Part shown: piece by piece, positions 38,619-46,711 of the stretch
Position numbering within the stretch: the stretch's first letter is position 1
How the letters are laid out: each line of letters opens with the position of its first letter
Origin: Enterobacter hormaechei subsp. hoffmannii
GTDB lineage: Bacteria > Pseudomonadota > Gammaproteobacteria > Enterobacterales > Enterobacteriaceae
Length of the DNA stretch: 64,000 bases
Assembly: GCF_001729745.1 (NCBI RefSeq)
Contig: NZ_CP017186.1
Coordinates: 3,224,001-3,288,000 of the forward strand
Direction: 5' to 3'
Notes under the pieces: model-generated
Databases searched by the model: none
What the model saw: the letters and a program-made list of their open reading frames with translations, nothing else
What the model was told of the DNA's origin: nothing
Position numbers and translations under genes: made by a program

Positions 38619-39833
38619 TTAGTGATGTGACCATTCAATGCTGTTCAGATCCACGCCCTGCTTGAACATTTCCCACAGTGGAGAAAGGTCGCGCAGACGG
38701 CCGATGGAGTTACGAACCAGTTTGATGGTGTAGTCAATCTCTTCTTCGGTAGTGAAACGACCTAAAGAGAAACGGATAGAGCTGTGCGCCAGCTCGTCAG
38801 TCATGCCCAGCGCACGCAGCACGTAGGATGGCTCCAGGCTTGCAGACGTACAGGCAGAACCGGAAGAAACGGCCAGGTCTTTCAGCGCCATGATCAGCGA
38901 CTCGCCTTCAACATAGTTGAAGCTGACGTTGAGGATGTTCGGCGCGCCCTGCTCGAGATCGCCGTTCAGATAGACTTCTTCCATATCCTTCACGCCGTCC
39001 CAAAGACGGTTACGCAGCGTACGCAGGCGTGCCATCTCGCTTTCCATCTCTTCTTTCGCGATGCGATACGCTTCGCCCATCCCCACGATCTGGTGAACAG
39101 GCAAAGTACCGGAACGCATGCCGCGCTCGTGACCGCCGCCGTGCATCTGTGCTTCGATGCGGATACGTGGCTTACGACGAACGTACAGCGCGCCGATGCC
39201 TTTCGGGCCATAGATTTTGTGACCGGAGAAGGACATCAGGTCCACTTTCAGCTGGCTCAGGTCAATAGGCAGTTTGCCCACGCTCTGGGTCGCATCCACG
39301 TGGTAGATGATGCCGCGCGCACGGCACATTTCGCCGATGGTGGCGATGTCCTGCACAACACCGATTTCGTTGTTAACGTGCATGATGGAAACCAGAATGG
39401 TGTCATCACGCATCGCCGCTTCGAGCTCTTTCAGGTCGATGATCCCGTTGCTCTGCGGCGCCAGGTAAGTCACTTCGAACCCTTCACGCTCCAGCTGACG
39501 GCAGGTGTCCAGCACGGCTTTGTGTTCGGTTTTGCTGGTGATGATGTGCTTGCCTTTTTTCTGATAAAAGTTGGCTGCACCTTTGATCGCCAGGTTGTCG
39601 GATTCGGTCGCACCGGAGGTGAAAACAATTTCACGCGGGTCGGCACCGACCAGGTCAGCAATCTGATTACGGGCGATATCAACCGCCTCTTCAGCATGCC
39701 AGCCAAAACGGTGTGAACGGGAAGCTGGGTTACCAAAGTTTCCGTCCAGGGTCAGACACTGCATCATTTTCTCGGCAACACGCGGGTCCACCGGCGTGGT
39801 TGCGGAGTAGTCGAGATAAATCGGTAATTTCAT
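38619..39833 (-). CDS. iscS: Cysteine desulfurase IscS
   Basis: PLP enzyme that removes sulfur from cysteine for clusters, thiamine and tRNA thiolation. The PLP lysine sits in [12 protein letters not shown]. The mobile catalytic Cys lies in [13 protein letters not shown] near residue 328. The start is the ATG at 39831-39833 ([15 protein letters not shown]), giving 404 residues as in E. coli; the seven-codon upstream extension is not conserved. It follows iscR with a gap of about 117 bases, as is usual. Confidence 0.98.
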   Translation of the reverse strand: MKLPIYLDYSATTPVDPRVAEKMMQCLTLDGNFGNPASRSHRFGWHAEEAVDIARNQIADLVGADPREIVFTSGATESDNLAIKGAANFYQKKGKHIITSKTEHKAVLDTCRQLEREGFEVTYLAPQSNGIIDLKELEAAMRDDTILVSIMHVNNEIGVVQDIATIGEMCRARGIIYHVDATQSVGKLPIDLSQLKVDLMSFSGHKIYGPKGIGALYVRRKPRIRIEAQMHGGGHERGMRSGTLPVHQIVGMGEAYRIAKEEMESEMARLRTLRNRLWDGVKDMEEVYLNGDLEQGAPNILNVSFNYVEGESLIMALKDLAVSSGSACTSASLEPSYVLRALGMTDELAHSSIRFSLGRFTTEEEIDYTIKLVRNSIGRLRDLSPLWEMFKQGVDLNSIEWSHH

Positions 39834-39950
39834 TGCTCTATAAACTCCGTACATCGCTTCAATGCAAGGAATCAGGCAACCGGCTGGATGTACGACCGAG
39901 TACGCGGGGTGTGACCACCCCGGCCTGATTCTGAATACTTATCTTTTTAA

Positions 39951-40442
39951 TTACGCGCGCAGTTTAACGTCGATGGCGTCCTGCGTGCGGGTGCTGCGTT
40001 GTGAATCCTGACTGTGCTGACGACCAGAAACATCCAGAACTTCCTGGTTATTAACCAGCTCACCCAGGGTGATGTTATTCAGGAAGCCGGTCAGACGGTC
40101 GCTCAGATCGCGCCACAGCGCGTGGGTCAGGCATTTATCGCCGCCCTGACAGCCGCCTTTGCCCTGGCAACGGGTCGCGTCAACGGATTCGTCAACTGCG
40201 CTAATCACTTCGCCAACCGCAATACTGCCCGCGTCTTTACCCAGCAGATAACCGCCGCCCGGGCCACGAACGCTGGACACCAGTCCATTTTTACGCAGTC
40301 TGGAGAACAGCTGTTCCAGATAAGAGAGGGAGATCCCCTGTCGTTCAGAAATATCAGCCAACGGAACCGGGCCCGCTTCGGAGTTGAGCGCAACGTCCAG
40401 CATCGCGGTCACGGCATAACGCCCTTTAGATGTCAGTCTCAT
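39951..40442 (-). CDS. iscR: Fe-S cluster regulator IscR
   Basis: Rrf2-family winged-helix regulator that represses the isc operon when loaded with a [2Fe-2S] cluster. Ligands Cys92, Cys98, Cys104 and His107 are all present in [17 protein letters not shown]. The DNA-binding region is residues 1-70. At 163 residues it is one longer than E. coli, with variation confined to the tail ([17 protein letters not shown]). Two type-1 IscR sites lie upstream of its own start, so autoregulation is expected. Confidence 0.98.
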   Translation of the reverse strand: MRLTSKGRYAVTAMLDVALNSEAGPVPLADISERQGISLSYLEQLFSRLRKNGLVSSVRGPGGGYLLGKDAGSIAVGEVISAVDESVDATRCQGKGGCQGGDKCLTHALWRDLSDRLTGFLNNITLGELVNNQEVLDVSGRQHSQDSQRSTRTQDAIDVKLRA

Positions 40443-40524
40443 GTCTTACTTAACCTCAAACTCGCCCCTGCCCGGGGTTTTTTATTGTAAAATGGGGGTA
40501 TTGCATAGCAGGGCCAAGTCTGAC

Positions 40525-40549
40525 ATTCCTGACTAAATTGGTCAACTAT
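40525..40549 (-). promoter_or_regulatory. IscR type-1 site, promoter-proximal
   Basis: 25-base element reading ATAGTTGACC...AGTCAGGAAT on the minus strand, close to the type-1 IscR consensus (ATASYYGACT-RWWW-YAGTCRRSTAT). It abuts a second site, and TTGACC inside it could double as a -35 element. Confidence 0.75.
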
Positions 40550-40574
40550 TTACTTGACTGTTTTAGTCAGGTAT
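40550..40574 (-). promoter_or_regulatory. IscR type-1 site, distal
   Basis: 25-base element reading ATACCTGACT...AGTCAAGTAA on the minus strand, matching the type-1 consensus at all but the last positions. It is directly adjacent to the proximal site, giving a tandem pair upstream of iscR. Confidence 0.8.
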
Positions 40575-40596
40575 TTAACCTTCTGTGCCGTATTTT

Positions 40597-40668
40597 TTGC
40601 CCGGCGGCGCTGCGCTTGCACGGGCCTACGGGCTTTGTAGGCCGGGTAAGCGAAGCGCCACCCGGCGA
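40597..40668. repeat. BIME: paired REP sequences between iscR and trmJ
   Basis: Same composite as the copy near 33335: GCCCGGCGGCGCTGCGC, a central GGCCTAC...GTAGGCC hairpin, then GCGAAGCGCCACCCGGC. It begins after the IscR sites and ends 10 bases before the trmJ stop. Confidence 0.9.
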
Positions 40669-40678
40669 ACACACGGCA

Positions 40679-41404
40679 CTACTCTTTATTCTTCTGCTCA
40701 ATCGACGCCAGGATCCCGCGCAGGATGTTCAGCTCCTGGCTTTCCGGGCGCGCCCGGGTGAACATACGGCGCAGCTTGTTCATCACCTGCCCTGGATGGC
40801 CTTCACGGATAAAGCCGGTAGAGAGCAGCGTCTGCTCCAGGTGGCCGTAGAAGCGCTCCAGATCGTCCACCAGCGGGTAGGCCGTCTCTTCTTTAGGTTC
40901 GACCGGTTTCTCCTGCGTCGCCAGCCATGCCATGCGTACTTCGTAGGCAATCACCTGCACCGCCATCGCCAGGTTCAGCGAGCTGTATTCCGGGTTTGCG
41001 GCAATCGCCACGTGGTAGTGACACTTCTGTAGTTCCTCGTTGGTCAGGCCAACGCGTTCACGACCAAACACCAGCGCAACCGGCGCCTGTTCCGCTTCTG
41101 AGATACTTTTCAGGCCGCATTCGCGCGGGTCCAGCATCGGCCAGGGCAGCGTACGGGAGCGCGCGCTGGTCCCCACCACCAGACTGCAACCGGCCAGGGC
41201 TTCGTCCAGGGTGTCCACAATCTGTGCATTCCCGATCACGTCGCTGGCGCCGGCCGCCAGCGCAATAGCCTGAGAGTCTGGTTTCACCAGCGGATTAACC
41301 AGCCACAGGTTCGTTAAGCCCATGGTTTTCATAGCGCGGGCCACAGAGCCCATGTTGCCGGTGTGCGATGTTTCGACCAGCACGATTCGAATGTTTTGCA
41401 GCAT
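40679..41404 (-). CDS. trmJ: tRNA (cytidine/uridine-2'-O-)-methyltransferase TrmJ
   Basis: SPOUT-class enzyme methylating the ribose of nucleotide 32 in several tRNAs. The N-terminal domain shows [22 protein letters not shown]. The knot region has [17 protein letters not shown] and [16 protein letters not shown]. The start is the ATG at 41402-41404 ([11 protein letters not shown]), giving 241 residues; E. coli has 246, the difference being a shorter C-terminal tail. It is divergent from suhB and next to iscR as in E. coli. Confidence 0.96.
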   Translation of the reverse strand: MLQNIRIVLVETSHTGNMGSVARAMKTMGLTNLWLVNPLVKPDSQAIALAAGASDVIGNAQIVDTLDEALAGCSLVVGTSARSRTLPWPMLDPRECGLKSISEAEQAPVALVFGRERVGLTNEELQKCHYHVAIAANPEYSSLNLAMAVQVIAYEVRMAWLATQEKPVEPKEETAYPLVDDLERFYGHLEQTLLSTGFIREGHPGQVMNKLRRMFTRARPESQELNILRGILASIEQKNKE

Positions 41405-41463
41405 AATTTTTAGATGTCTGGATTCAGTGTCTGAAGAATATTCGGGCATATTATCATAAACGA

Positions 41464-41492
41464 GAGACATAATCCGATCCCGCTGCTATACT
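41464..41492 (+). promoter_or_regulatory. suhB promoter
   Basis: TATACT at 41487-41492 with GAGACA (four of six to TTGACA) 17 bases upstream. The expected start site near 41499 leaves a leader of about 38 bases containing a boxA-like element. Confidence 0.55.
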
Positions 41493-41507
41493 CTGCGCCG
41501 ATTTTCC

Positions 41508-41519
41508 TGTTCTTTAACA
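41508..41519 (+). promoter_or_regulatory. boxA-like element in the suhB leader
   Basis: TGTTCTTTAACA differs at one position from the rRNA antiterminator boxA TGCTCTTTAACA. SuhB is itself a Nus-complex protein, and in E. coli a leader boxA provides feedback on suhB. Position 17 bases before the ATG fits that scheme. Confidence 0.8.
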
Positions 41520-41536
41520 TCCAGTGAGAGAGACCG

Positions 41537-42340
41537 ATGCATCCGATGCTGACCATCGCCGTGCGCGCAGCGCGCAAGGCGGGTAATGTAATTGCCAAAC
41601 ACTACGAAACCCCAGACTCCGTAGAAACCAGCCAGAAAGGCAGCAATGATTTCGTGACTAACGTCGATAAAGCCGCCGAAGCGATTATTATCGAAACGAT
41701 CCGCAAATCTTACCCGCAGCACACCATCATCACCGAAGAAAGCGGTGAACATGAAGGTACCGATCAGGATGTTCAATGGGTTATCGATCCACTGGATGGC
41801 ACCACCAACTTCGTTAAGCGCCTGCCACACTTCTCTGTGTCTATCGCAGTACGCATCAAAGGCCGTACTGAAGTCGCCGTTGTTTACGATCCAATGCGTA
41901 ACGAACTGTTCACCGCGACCCGCGGTCAGGGCGCGCAGCTGAACGGCTACCGTCTGCGCTGCAGCAATGCACGCGATCTGGACGGCACGATTCTGGCGAC
42001 CGGCTTCCCGTTCAAGGCGAAGCAGCACGCAACCACTTATATGAATATCCTCGGCAAACTGTTCACCGAATGCGCGGACTTCCGTCGCACCGGCTCTGCT
42101 GCACTGGATCTGGCCTACGTGGCGACCGGCCGCGTTGACGGTTACTTTGAGCTGTCACTGAAGCCGTGGGACTTCGCGGCGGGCGAGCTGATCGCACGTG
42201 AAGCTGGCGCGATTGTTTGTGACTTCACCGGCGGCCATAACTATATGTCTACCGGCAACATCGTTGCAGGTAACCCGCGCGTTGTTAAAGCCATGCTGGC
42301 AAACATGCGTGAAGAACTGAGCGATGCGCTGAAGCGTTAA
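41537..42340 (+). CDS. suhB: Inositol monophosphatase family protein / Nus factor SuhB
   Basis: Has inositol-1-phosphatase activity, but its cellular role is as a component of the Nus antitermination complex on rRNA operons. The metal-binding motifs EESGE (near residue 67), DPLDGTTNF (near 84) and WDFAAGELIA (near 212) are intact. At 267 residues it equals E. coli SuhB. The ATG is preceded by GTGAGAGAG. The gene is followed closely by a REP sequence interrupted by an insertion element. Confidence 0.97.
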   Translation: MHPMLTIAVRAARKAGNVIAKHYETPDSVETSQKGSNDFVTNVDKAAEAIIIETIRKSYPQHTIITEESGEHEGTDQDVQWVIDPLDGTTNFVKRLPHFSVSIAVRIKGRTEVAVVYDPMRNELFTATRGQGAQLNGYRLRCSNARDLDGTILATGFPFKAKQHATTYMNILGKLFTECADFRRTGSAALDLAYVATGRVDGYFELSLKPWDFAAGELIAREAGAIVCDFTGGHNYMSTGNIVAGNPRVVKAMLANMREELSDALKR

Positions 42341-42353
42341 TCCAGTCTGTTAA

Positions 42354-42366
42354 GCCCGGTGGCGCT
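42354..42366. repeat. Left fragment of a REP sequence split by the IS
   Basis: GCCCGGTGGCGCT. Joined to the right fragment at 43665 it reconstructs a complete REP unit like those near 33400 and 55749. Confidence 0.8.
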
Positions 42367-43664
42367 TCTGTATGACCGTATACATAGGTAACAGATCAGA
42401 CCGGGAACATAGGTAACACTTTTCAGTCTATCCGGAGCACACTCTGGGTTTTTCGGTCGTAGTACGCAAGCGTTATTCCATTAAAGATGATGGCCTCCAG
42501 GCCATCATCTTGTTCTTCCAGCATGATGTACTCATCAGTCAGCGCTTCACTCAGGAACACCGTCCCCTTTTTCCCCATATAGAGTGTCCCCCTTGATTTC
42601 ACCCTGTAGACCGTACCTCCTTCCGGATAAGCATATTCAGGAACCCTGCCATCCCAGTGCCGGCCTGAGGGTTGCCATACCGTTCCGGGCGTTGCACCCG
42701 CCAGGGCTTCATGTGGCCTTTCATAGTTAAACTCTTCCCGGTAGCCACTGAACCACCGCTGTTGTTCTTCCATCGTCATAAATATGTTGCCCTGTTTTAC
42801 TGCACTTTTCAGCGAACGATGCATTCGCTCATGACGGCCGTTTTCTTCCGGATGCCCCTTTCTGATGCGTTCCGGTCTGATGCCCAGCTTTATCAGCCAG
42901 ACTGCAAGGCGACTTAACCCGGCGATACCTGTTCCTGCGAAAGGCTGACCATTATCCGTTCTCAGGACTTCCGGCAGACCGTACTCCAGGAACGCATCCG
43001 TCAGGCACTGCCTGACGAAGGGCTCGCTCTCCCGGTCTGCTCCCCGGCAGCTCAGAAGATACCGGCTGTGATTGTCGGTGAGGGTGAAGGGATGACAGTA
43101 TTTCCGGCTCAGCAGCCTGAACTTGCCTTTAAAATCAGCGCTCCAGACCTGATTGTTCTCACTGATGATGGTCAGGGGCTGGCGATTGCCCGGGGTTCTG
43201 CGTTTTCGCTTTTTATCCGGAACCAGGCCTTCACGCTTGAGGATATCGCCGATAGTACTGGCAGCGGGGACGGTAAAATCGACGTGATGATTGAGCAGCC
43301 ACATCCGCAGTTTTTTGGGGCCCCAGTCAGGGTGTTTTTGCCTCAGGGCCGTAAGCTGCCCGGCGATATCATCAGGAACTGTCCGGGAGTGGGAGTGCGG
43401 AGCACGTGACCGGTCAGAGAGAGATGACAGGTCAGAGGGGTCAAAACGCTGAAGCCATTTGTAACCGGTTTTTCGACTGATGCCGAAGAGACGGCAGAGG
43501 GCAGAAAAAGAATCCGTACCTGCATGGCAGGCACGGATGAAATCAAGGCGTTGCATAGGTCGGGTCTCAGTCCAGGGCATAGCGAGTCTCCTCTTCTATG
43601 CCAGTTATAACTGTTACCCATGTATCCGGTCTAAAGTGTTACCCATGTTCCCGGTTCATACCCT
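42367..43664. mobile_element. IS481-family insertion sequence
   Basis: About 1.3 kb element with one transposase gene. The ends read inward as TCTGTATGACCG and AGGGTATGAACCG, sharing GTATGA. Each end carries two copies of a 20-base motif (ACCG-N3-ACAT-R-GGTAACA core) exactly 25 bases apart: 42374 and 42399 on the left, 43612 and 43637 inverted on the right. Removing 42367-43664 restores a REP unit. At most a 2-base CT duplication is visible, so the exact ends are uncertain by a few bases. Confidence 0.85.
42423..43580 (-). CDS. IS481-family transposase
   Basis: DDE transposase of 385 residues filling the insertion element. The N-terminal helix-turn-helix (SFSALCRLFGISRKTGYKWLQRF) and a second one precede an integrase core. 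The catalytic residues are recognisable as VWSADFKGKF, LRTDNGQPF and HPEENGRHERMHRSLK. The ATG at 43578-43580 follows GAGGAG. The frame is full length with no stop or shift, so it may still be active. It lies antisense to suhB, downstream of it. Confidence 0.92.
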   Translation of the reverse strand: MPWTETRPMQRLDFIRACHAGTDSFSALCRLFGISRKTGYKWLQRFDPSDLSSLSDRSRAPHSHSRTVPDDIAGQLTALRQKHPDWGPKKLRMWLLNHHVDFTVPAASTIGDILKREGLVPDKKRKRRTPGNRQPLTIISENNQVWSADFKGKFRLLSRKYCHPFTLTDNHSRYLLSCRGADRESEPFVRQCLTDAFLEYGLPEVLRTDNGQPFAGTGIAGLSRLAVWLIKLGIRPERIRKGHPEENGRHERMHRSLKSAVKQGNIFMTMEEQQRWFSGYREEFNYERPHEALAGATPGTVWQPSGRHWDGRVPEYAYPEGGTVYRVKSRGTLYMGKKGTVFLSEALTDEYIMLEEQDDGLEAIIFNGITLAYYDRKTQSVLRID

Positions 43665-43684
43665 ACGCTTACCGGGCCTACAAA
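43665..43684. repeat. Right fragment of the REP sequence split by the IS
   Basis: ACGCTTACCGGGCCTACA followed by AA. It completes the half REP left of the insertion element. Confidence 0.8.
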
Positions 43685-43698
43685 CCCCTCAGGTATGG

Positions 43699-44679
43699 CT
43701 AAAAAGGCCGCAACCCCCTTCCCACCGGCACCGCGCTCATCCACATCGTGACCGCAGCCACCAGCAGAATCACCCCGCCCGCCAGCGCAAGCGTCGTCCA
43801 GCCAACCTGTCGCCACAATACCGGCGTTTTATTGCCGCTGAGTTTTACCGCCAGCTGACGGAAGCTGTGCACCAGCAAGGCTAACGAAGAGATAGTCAGA
43901 GATGTTCCCGCCGCCATCGCCAGCGCCGAGATCATGCCCCAGCCAAATACACCTATCACTTTGCTGAACAACAGTACCATGATTGCGCCCGAGCACGGAC
44001 GCATCCCCATTGAGAGAACAATCATCAGGCGCGCACGCCAGTCGTCACCATTCTGTAATTGTTCCTGCGTCGGCAGATGCTGATGCCCGCACCCGCAGTT
44101 TTCATGGTGAAGGTGATGCGGCGTAAAGATTTTGAATTTTGGTTTTTGCAGCAACGCGCGCAATTTTTTCAGCGCCCGCCAGCAGAGAATCAGCCCCAGC
44201 ACGCCTACCAGCGCGTAACTTCCCTTCTCCAGCCAGAAGCTGCTCATATGCAGCTGGCGGGCCGGGAGCTGTAGCAGCGAAAGGACGACCACGACCAGCG
44301 CAATTGCCACACCGCCCTGAAGTAACGAGGAAGCCAGCGTCAGGCCGATACTCGATTTCAGCTTCGACGGATGGGTGGCAAGCCAGGTCGTGATGACGAT
44401 TTTGCCGTGCCCCGGCCCCAGGGCATGCAGCACGCCATAGATAAAGCTGAACGCCAGAAGAGAGCCGCCCGCTTTGGACGGATTTTCCGCCACGGCTTTC
44501 AGCAGCCCGCTCATCTGCTGATTAACTTCCCGCTGCCAGAGGATACTTTTCATCATCACCTGCGGCCATGCCTGCCACAGCCAGAGCGCGCCGCCAGACG
44601 CAAACAGCAAAAAGAGCGCCAGAGGCCAGAGGTGCAGCCAGCGACGCGGCTTACTGACGGGAGAGGAGATCACTGACAT
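43699..44679 (-). CDS. NicO-family nickel/cobalt efflux permease
   Basis: Inner-membrane protein of 326 residues with about seven transmembrane helices. Family signatures are HALGPGHGKIV in an early helix and GMRPCSGAIMVL later. A cytoplasmic loop rich in metal-binding residues (HHLHHENCGCGHQH, about residues 188-201) resembles the His-rich loop of RcnA-type exporters. The start overlaps the DUF1007 gene stop by ten bases, so the two form a coupled pair. Metal and direction of transport are inferred from the family. No RcnR-like repressor is nearby. Confidence 0.87.
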   Translation of the reverse strand: MSVISSPVSKPRRWLHLWPLALFLLFASGGALWLWQAWPQVMMKSILWQREVNQQMSGLLKAVAENPSKAGGSLLAFSFIYGVLHALGPGHGKIVITTWLATHPSKLKSSIGLTLASSLLQGGVAIALVVVVLSLLQLPARQLHMSSFWLEKGSYALVGVLGLILCWRALKKLRALLQKPKFKIFTPHHLHHENCGCGHQHLPTQEQLQNGDDWRARLMIVLSMGMRPCSGAIMVLLFSKVIGVFGWGMISALAMAAGTSLTISSLALLVHSFRQLAVKLSGNKTPVLWRQVGWTTLALAGGVILLVAAVTMWMSAVPVGRGLRPF

Positions 44680-45311
44680 TGTAACGTCACCTCCTGCGCA
44701 AACTGTTTTCCTAATTCCATGTCTTCTGGAGGCGCATCTTCTTTATCAAGGGAAACGGCAAAGTTCAGCGTCTCTTCACTGGGCGTCGGCGTGTGCACGG
44801 CAATTTTGCAGCTTTTTTGCAATATTTCTGGCAACTGTACGTCGCTGTCCTGGGCGTAATGCATATCGACATAGTAGGTTGGGTCAAACGTGGAAAACCT
44901 GTACTTCTGCCCGGCCAGCGGCTGAGGGTGCGCCAGCGGAAGGATAAACGTCAGCACCGCCTGATGGCCGTCGCGGGTCATACCGTACTCCGTGGGACGG
45001 TTAAGAAATTTCACCTTTTGTCCGTTGTGCCAGAACTCGGTGAAGTAGTGCTGACCCAGCACGTTGGCCATGACTTCCGCCGCCAGCTTTTTCCAGATCT
45101 CGTCGCCGGGCTTTGCGTTTCCGGCATCGTACAGCAGGTCGGCGGAGGTGATTTCATCCATCGTCCAGCGCATCTTCAGGCCGCTGAGCTGTGTGCCGTC
45201 CGTCACCAGTTCGGTTTTCAGGCTGATAAAGCTGTGAGGATGTGCGCTGGCGGCGGAGGTGATAACCGCCAAAAATAACGCTGTCACGCTTTGTTTAACT
45301 GTTTGCATCAA
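44670..45311 (-). CDS. DUF1007 family periplasmic protein
   Basis: Protein of 213 residues with a clear signal peptide (MMQTVKQSVTALFLAVITSAASAHPHSF), cleavage expected after SAASA. The mature form begins with HPHSF, a possible N-terminal metal-binding site, as is typical of DUF1007 proteins. It is the first gene of a pair with the NicO-type exporter, suggesting it binds or hands over the metal in the periplasm. Function is not established. Confidence 0.85.
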   Translation of the reverse strand: MMQTVKQSVTALFLAVITSAASAHPHSFISLKTELVTDGTQLSGLKMRWTMDEITSADLLYDAGNAKPGDEIWKKLAAEVMANVLGQHYFTEFWHNGQKVKFLNRPTEYGMTRDGHQAVLTFILPLAHPQPLAGQKYRFSTFDPTYYVDMHYAQDSDVQLPEILQKSCKIAVHTPTPSEETLNFAVSLDKEDAPPEDMELGKQFAQEVTLQCQ

Positions 45312-45433
45312 TTCCTCACGTCAAAAATTCTGTGATGTTCGCCAGCAATCCTGAATGAAAGGCCTGCCGGCGCGCTTTTCAGCGCCCATCCTTTAGCTAT
45401 TCTTATCAAACATTCACACTGGATACCCGACAG

Positions 45434-46711
45434 ATGATGACGACGCTTGAAATTCCATCTGTGCTTTCCAGTTCGCAGCGCCGTTGCCAGGTGCTTTTGA
45501 TGCTTTACCTGCCCGATGCTGCCGTCACCGCACAGAGCATAATCGCTGCCAACGGCGTGGACGACGTCCTGGCACGGCAAGATATAGCCGAGACGCGCGA
45601 TGAAATCCAGCGCTATCATCGGCTTGATATCGTCACGCACCATGACGGTTGCTACCGTATTGAGGGCTCCGCCCTGAATCAGCGTTTGTGCCTGCTGCAC
45701 TGGCTGCGCAGGGCGCTTCGGCTGTGTCCACATTTTGTCGCCCAACAGTTTACCCCTGCCTTAAAAACCGCGCTCAAACAGCACGGCATTGCCCGCCCGC
45801 TTTATGACGATGCGAACCTTCGGGCGCTTATCAACTTTTGCGCGCGCAAGCTTCAGCGCCAGTTTGAGTCCCGCGACGTACAGTTTTTACAGCTTTATCT
45901 GCAATATTGTCTTATTCAGCATCATCTGGGCAATACGCCGGGGTTTTCACCCGTTCAGCGCAGCTGGACGCAATCGAGAGGGGAATACTTTACGGCGCAG
46001 GAAATTGTCCGTCACTGGAAACGGCGCGTCCCGCAGGGAACGCACAGTGATGAACAGCTGTTCCTGGCGCTGCTGTTTATGATGCTCCGCACACCCGACC
46101 CGGTACTGGATAAACACCAGCAGGATCAGCGCCTGCGTCGGGCCATCGTGCGTATGATTGCCCGTTTCCGGGCGCAAACCGGGATGAACTTCAGCGATGA
46201 GCAAGGGCTGACCGATCAGCTGTATATTCATCTGGCTCAGGCGCTGGACCGCTCCTTATTTGACATCGGCATCGACAACAGTCTGCCGGAAGAGATCCAC
46301 CGTCTATACCCCCGGCTGCTGCGCACCACTAAAGAGGCGCTGTTTGAGCTGGAAGCCGAATTTGGCCTACGATTCTCCGGTGAAGAGATGGCTCTGGTGG
46401 CGGTGATTTTTGGTGCCTGGCTGATGCAGGAAACCGATCTTCATGAAAAACAGGTGGTCCTGTTAACGGGGGAAGATAAAGCCTGCGAGGAGTTAATTGA
46501 GCAGCAGCTTCGCGAGCTGACGCTGCTGCCGCTCAATATTCGTTATCTTAGCCTGGAAGCGTTTAAGAAGGAGGGCGCCCCCCGCGAGGCGGCGCTGGTT
46601 ATTACGCCTTATCCAACCGCCCTGCCGCTGTTCTCGCCGCCGCTCATTCATGCCGTTGAGACCCTGAACACGCAGCAGCAGGAACATATTCGCGTTATGC
46701 TCGAATCCTAG
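45434..46711 (+). CDS. csiE: Stationary-phase inducible protein CsiE
   Basis: Cytoplasmic protein of 425 residues (E. coli 426) with PRD-like regulatory domains, related to PTS-controlled antiterminators and activators but without an obvious RNA- or DNA-binding motif that I can identify. Conserved stretches include LNQRLCLLHWLRR, FSPPLIHAVETL and VAVIFGAWLMQETDLHEKQ. In E. coli it is induced by sigma-S and CRP; its action is unknown. Its stop codon directly abuts the stop of convergent hcaT, with no base between. Confidence 0.93.
   Translation: MMTTLEIPSVLSSSQRRCQVLLMLYLPDAAVTAQSIIAANGVDDVLARQDIAETRDEIQRYHRLDIVTHHDGCYRIEGSALNQRLCLLHWLRRALRLCPHFVAQQFTPALKTALKQHGIARPLYDDANLRALINFCARKLQRQFESRDVQFLQLYLQYCLIQHHLGNTPGFSPVQRSWTQSRGEYFTAQEIVRHWKRRVPQGTHSDEQLFLALLFMMLRTPDPVLDKHQQDQRLRRAIVRMIARFRAQTGMNFSDEQGLTDQLYIHLAQALDRSLFDIGIDNSLPEEIHRLYPRLLRTTKEALFELEAEFGLRFSGEEMALVAVIFGAWLMQETDLHEKQVVLLTGEDKACEELIEQQLRELTLLPLNIRYLSLEAFKKEGAPREAALVITPYPTALPLFSPPLIHAVETLNTQQQEHIRVMLES

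Noticed and set aside
38784..39716. 310-codon plus-strand open frame
   Set aside because: Antisense shadow of iscS.
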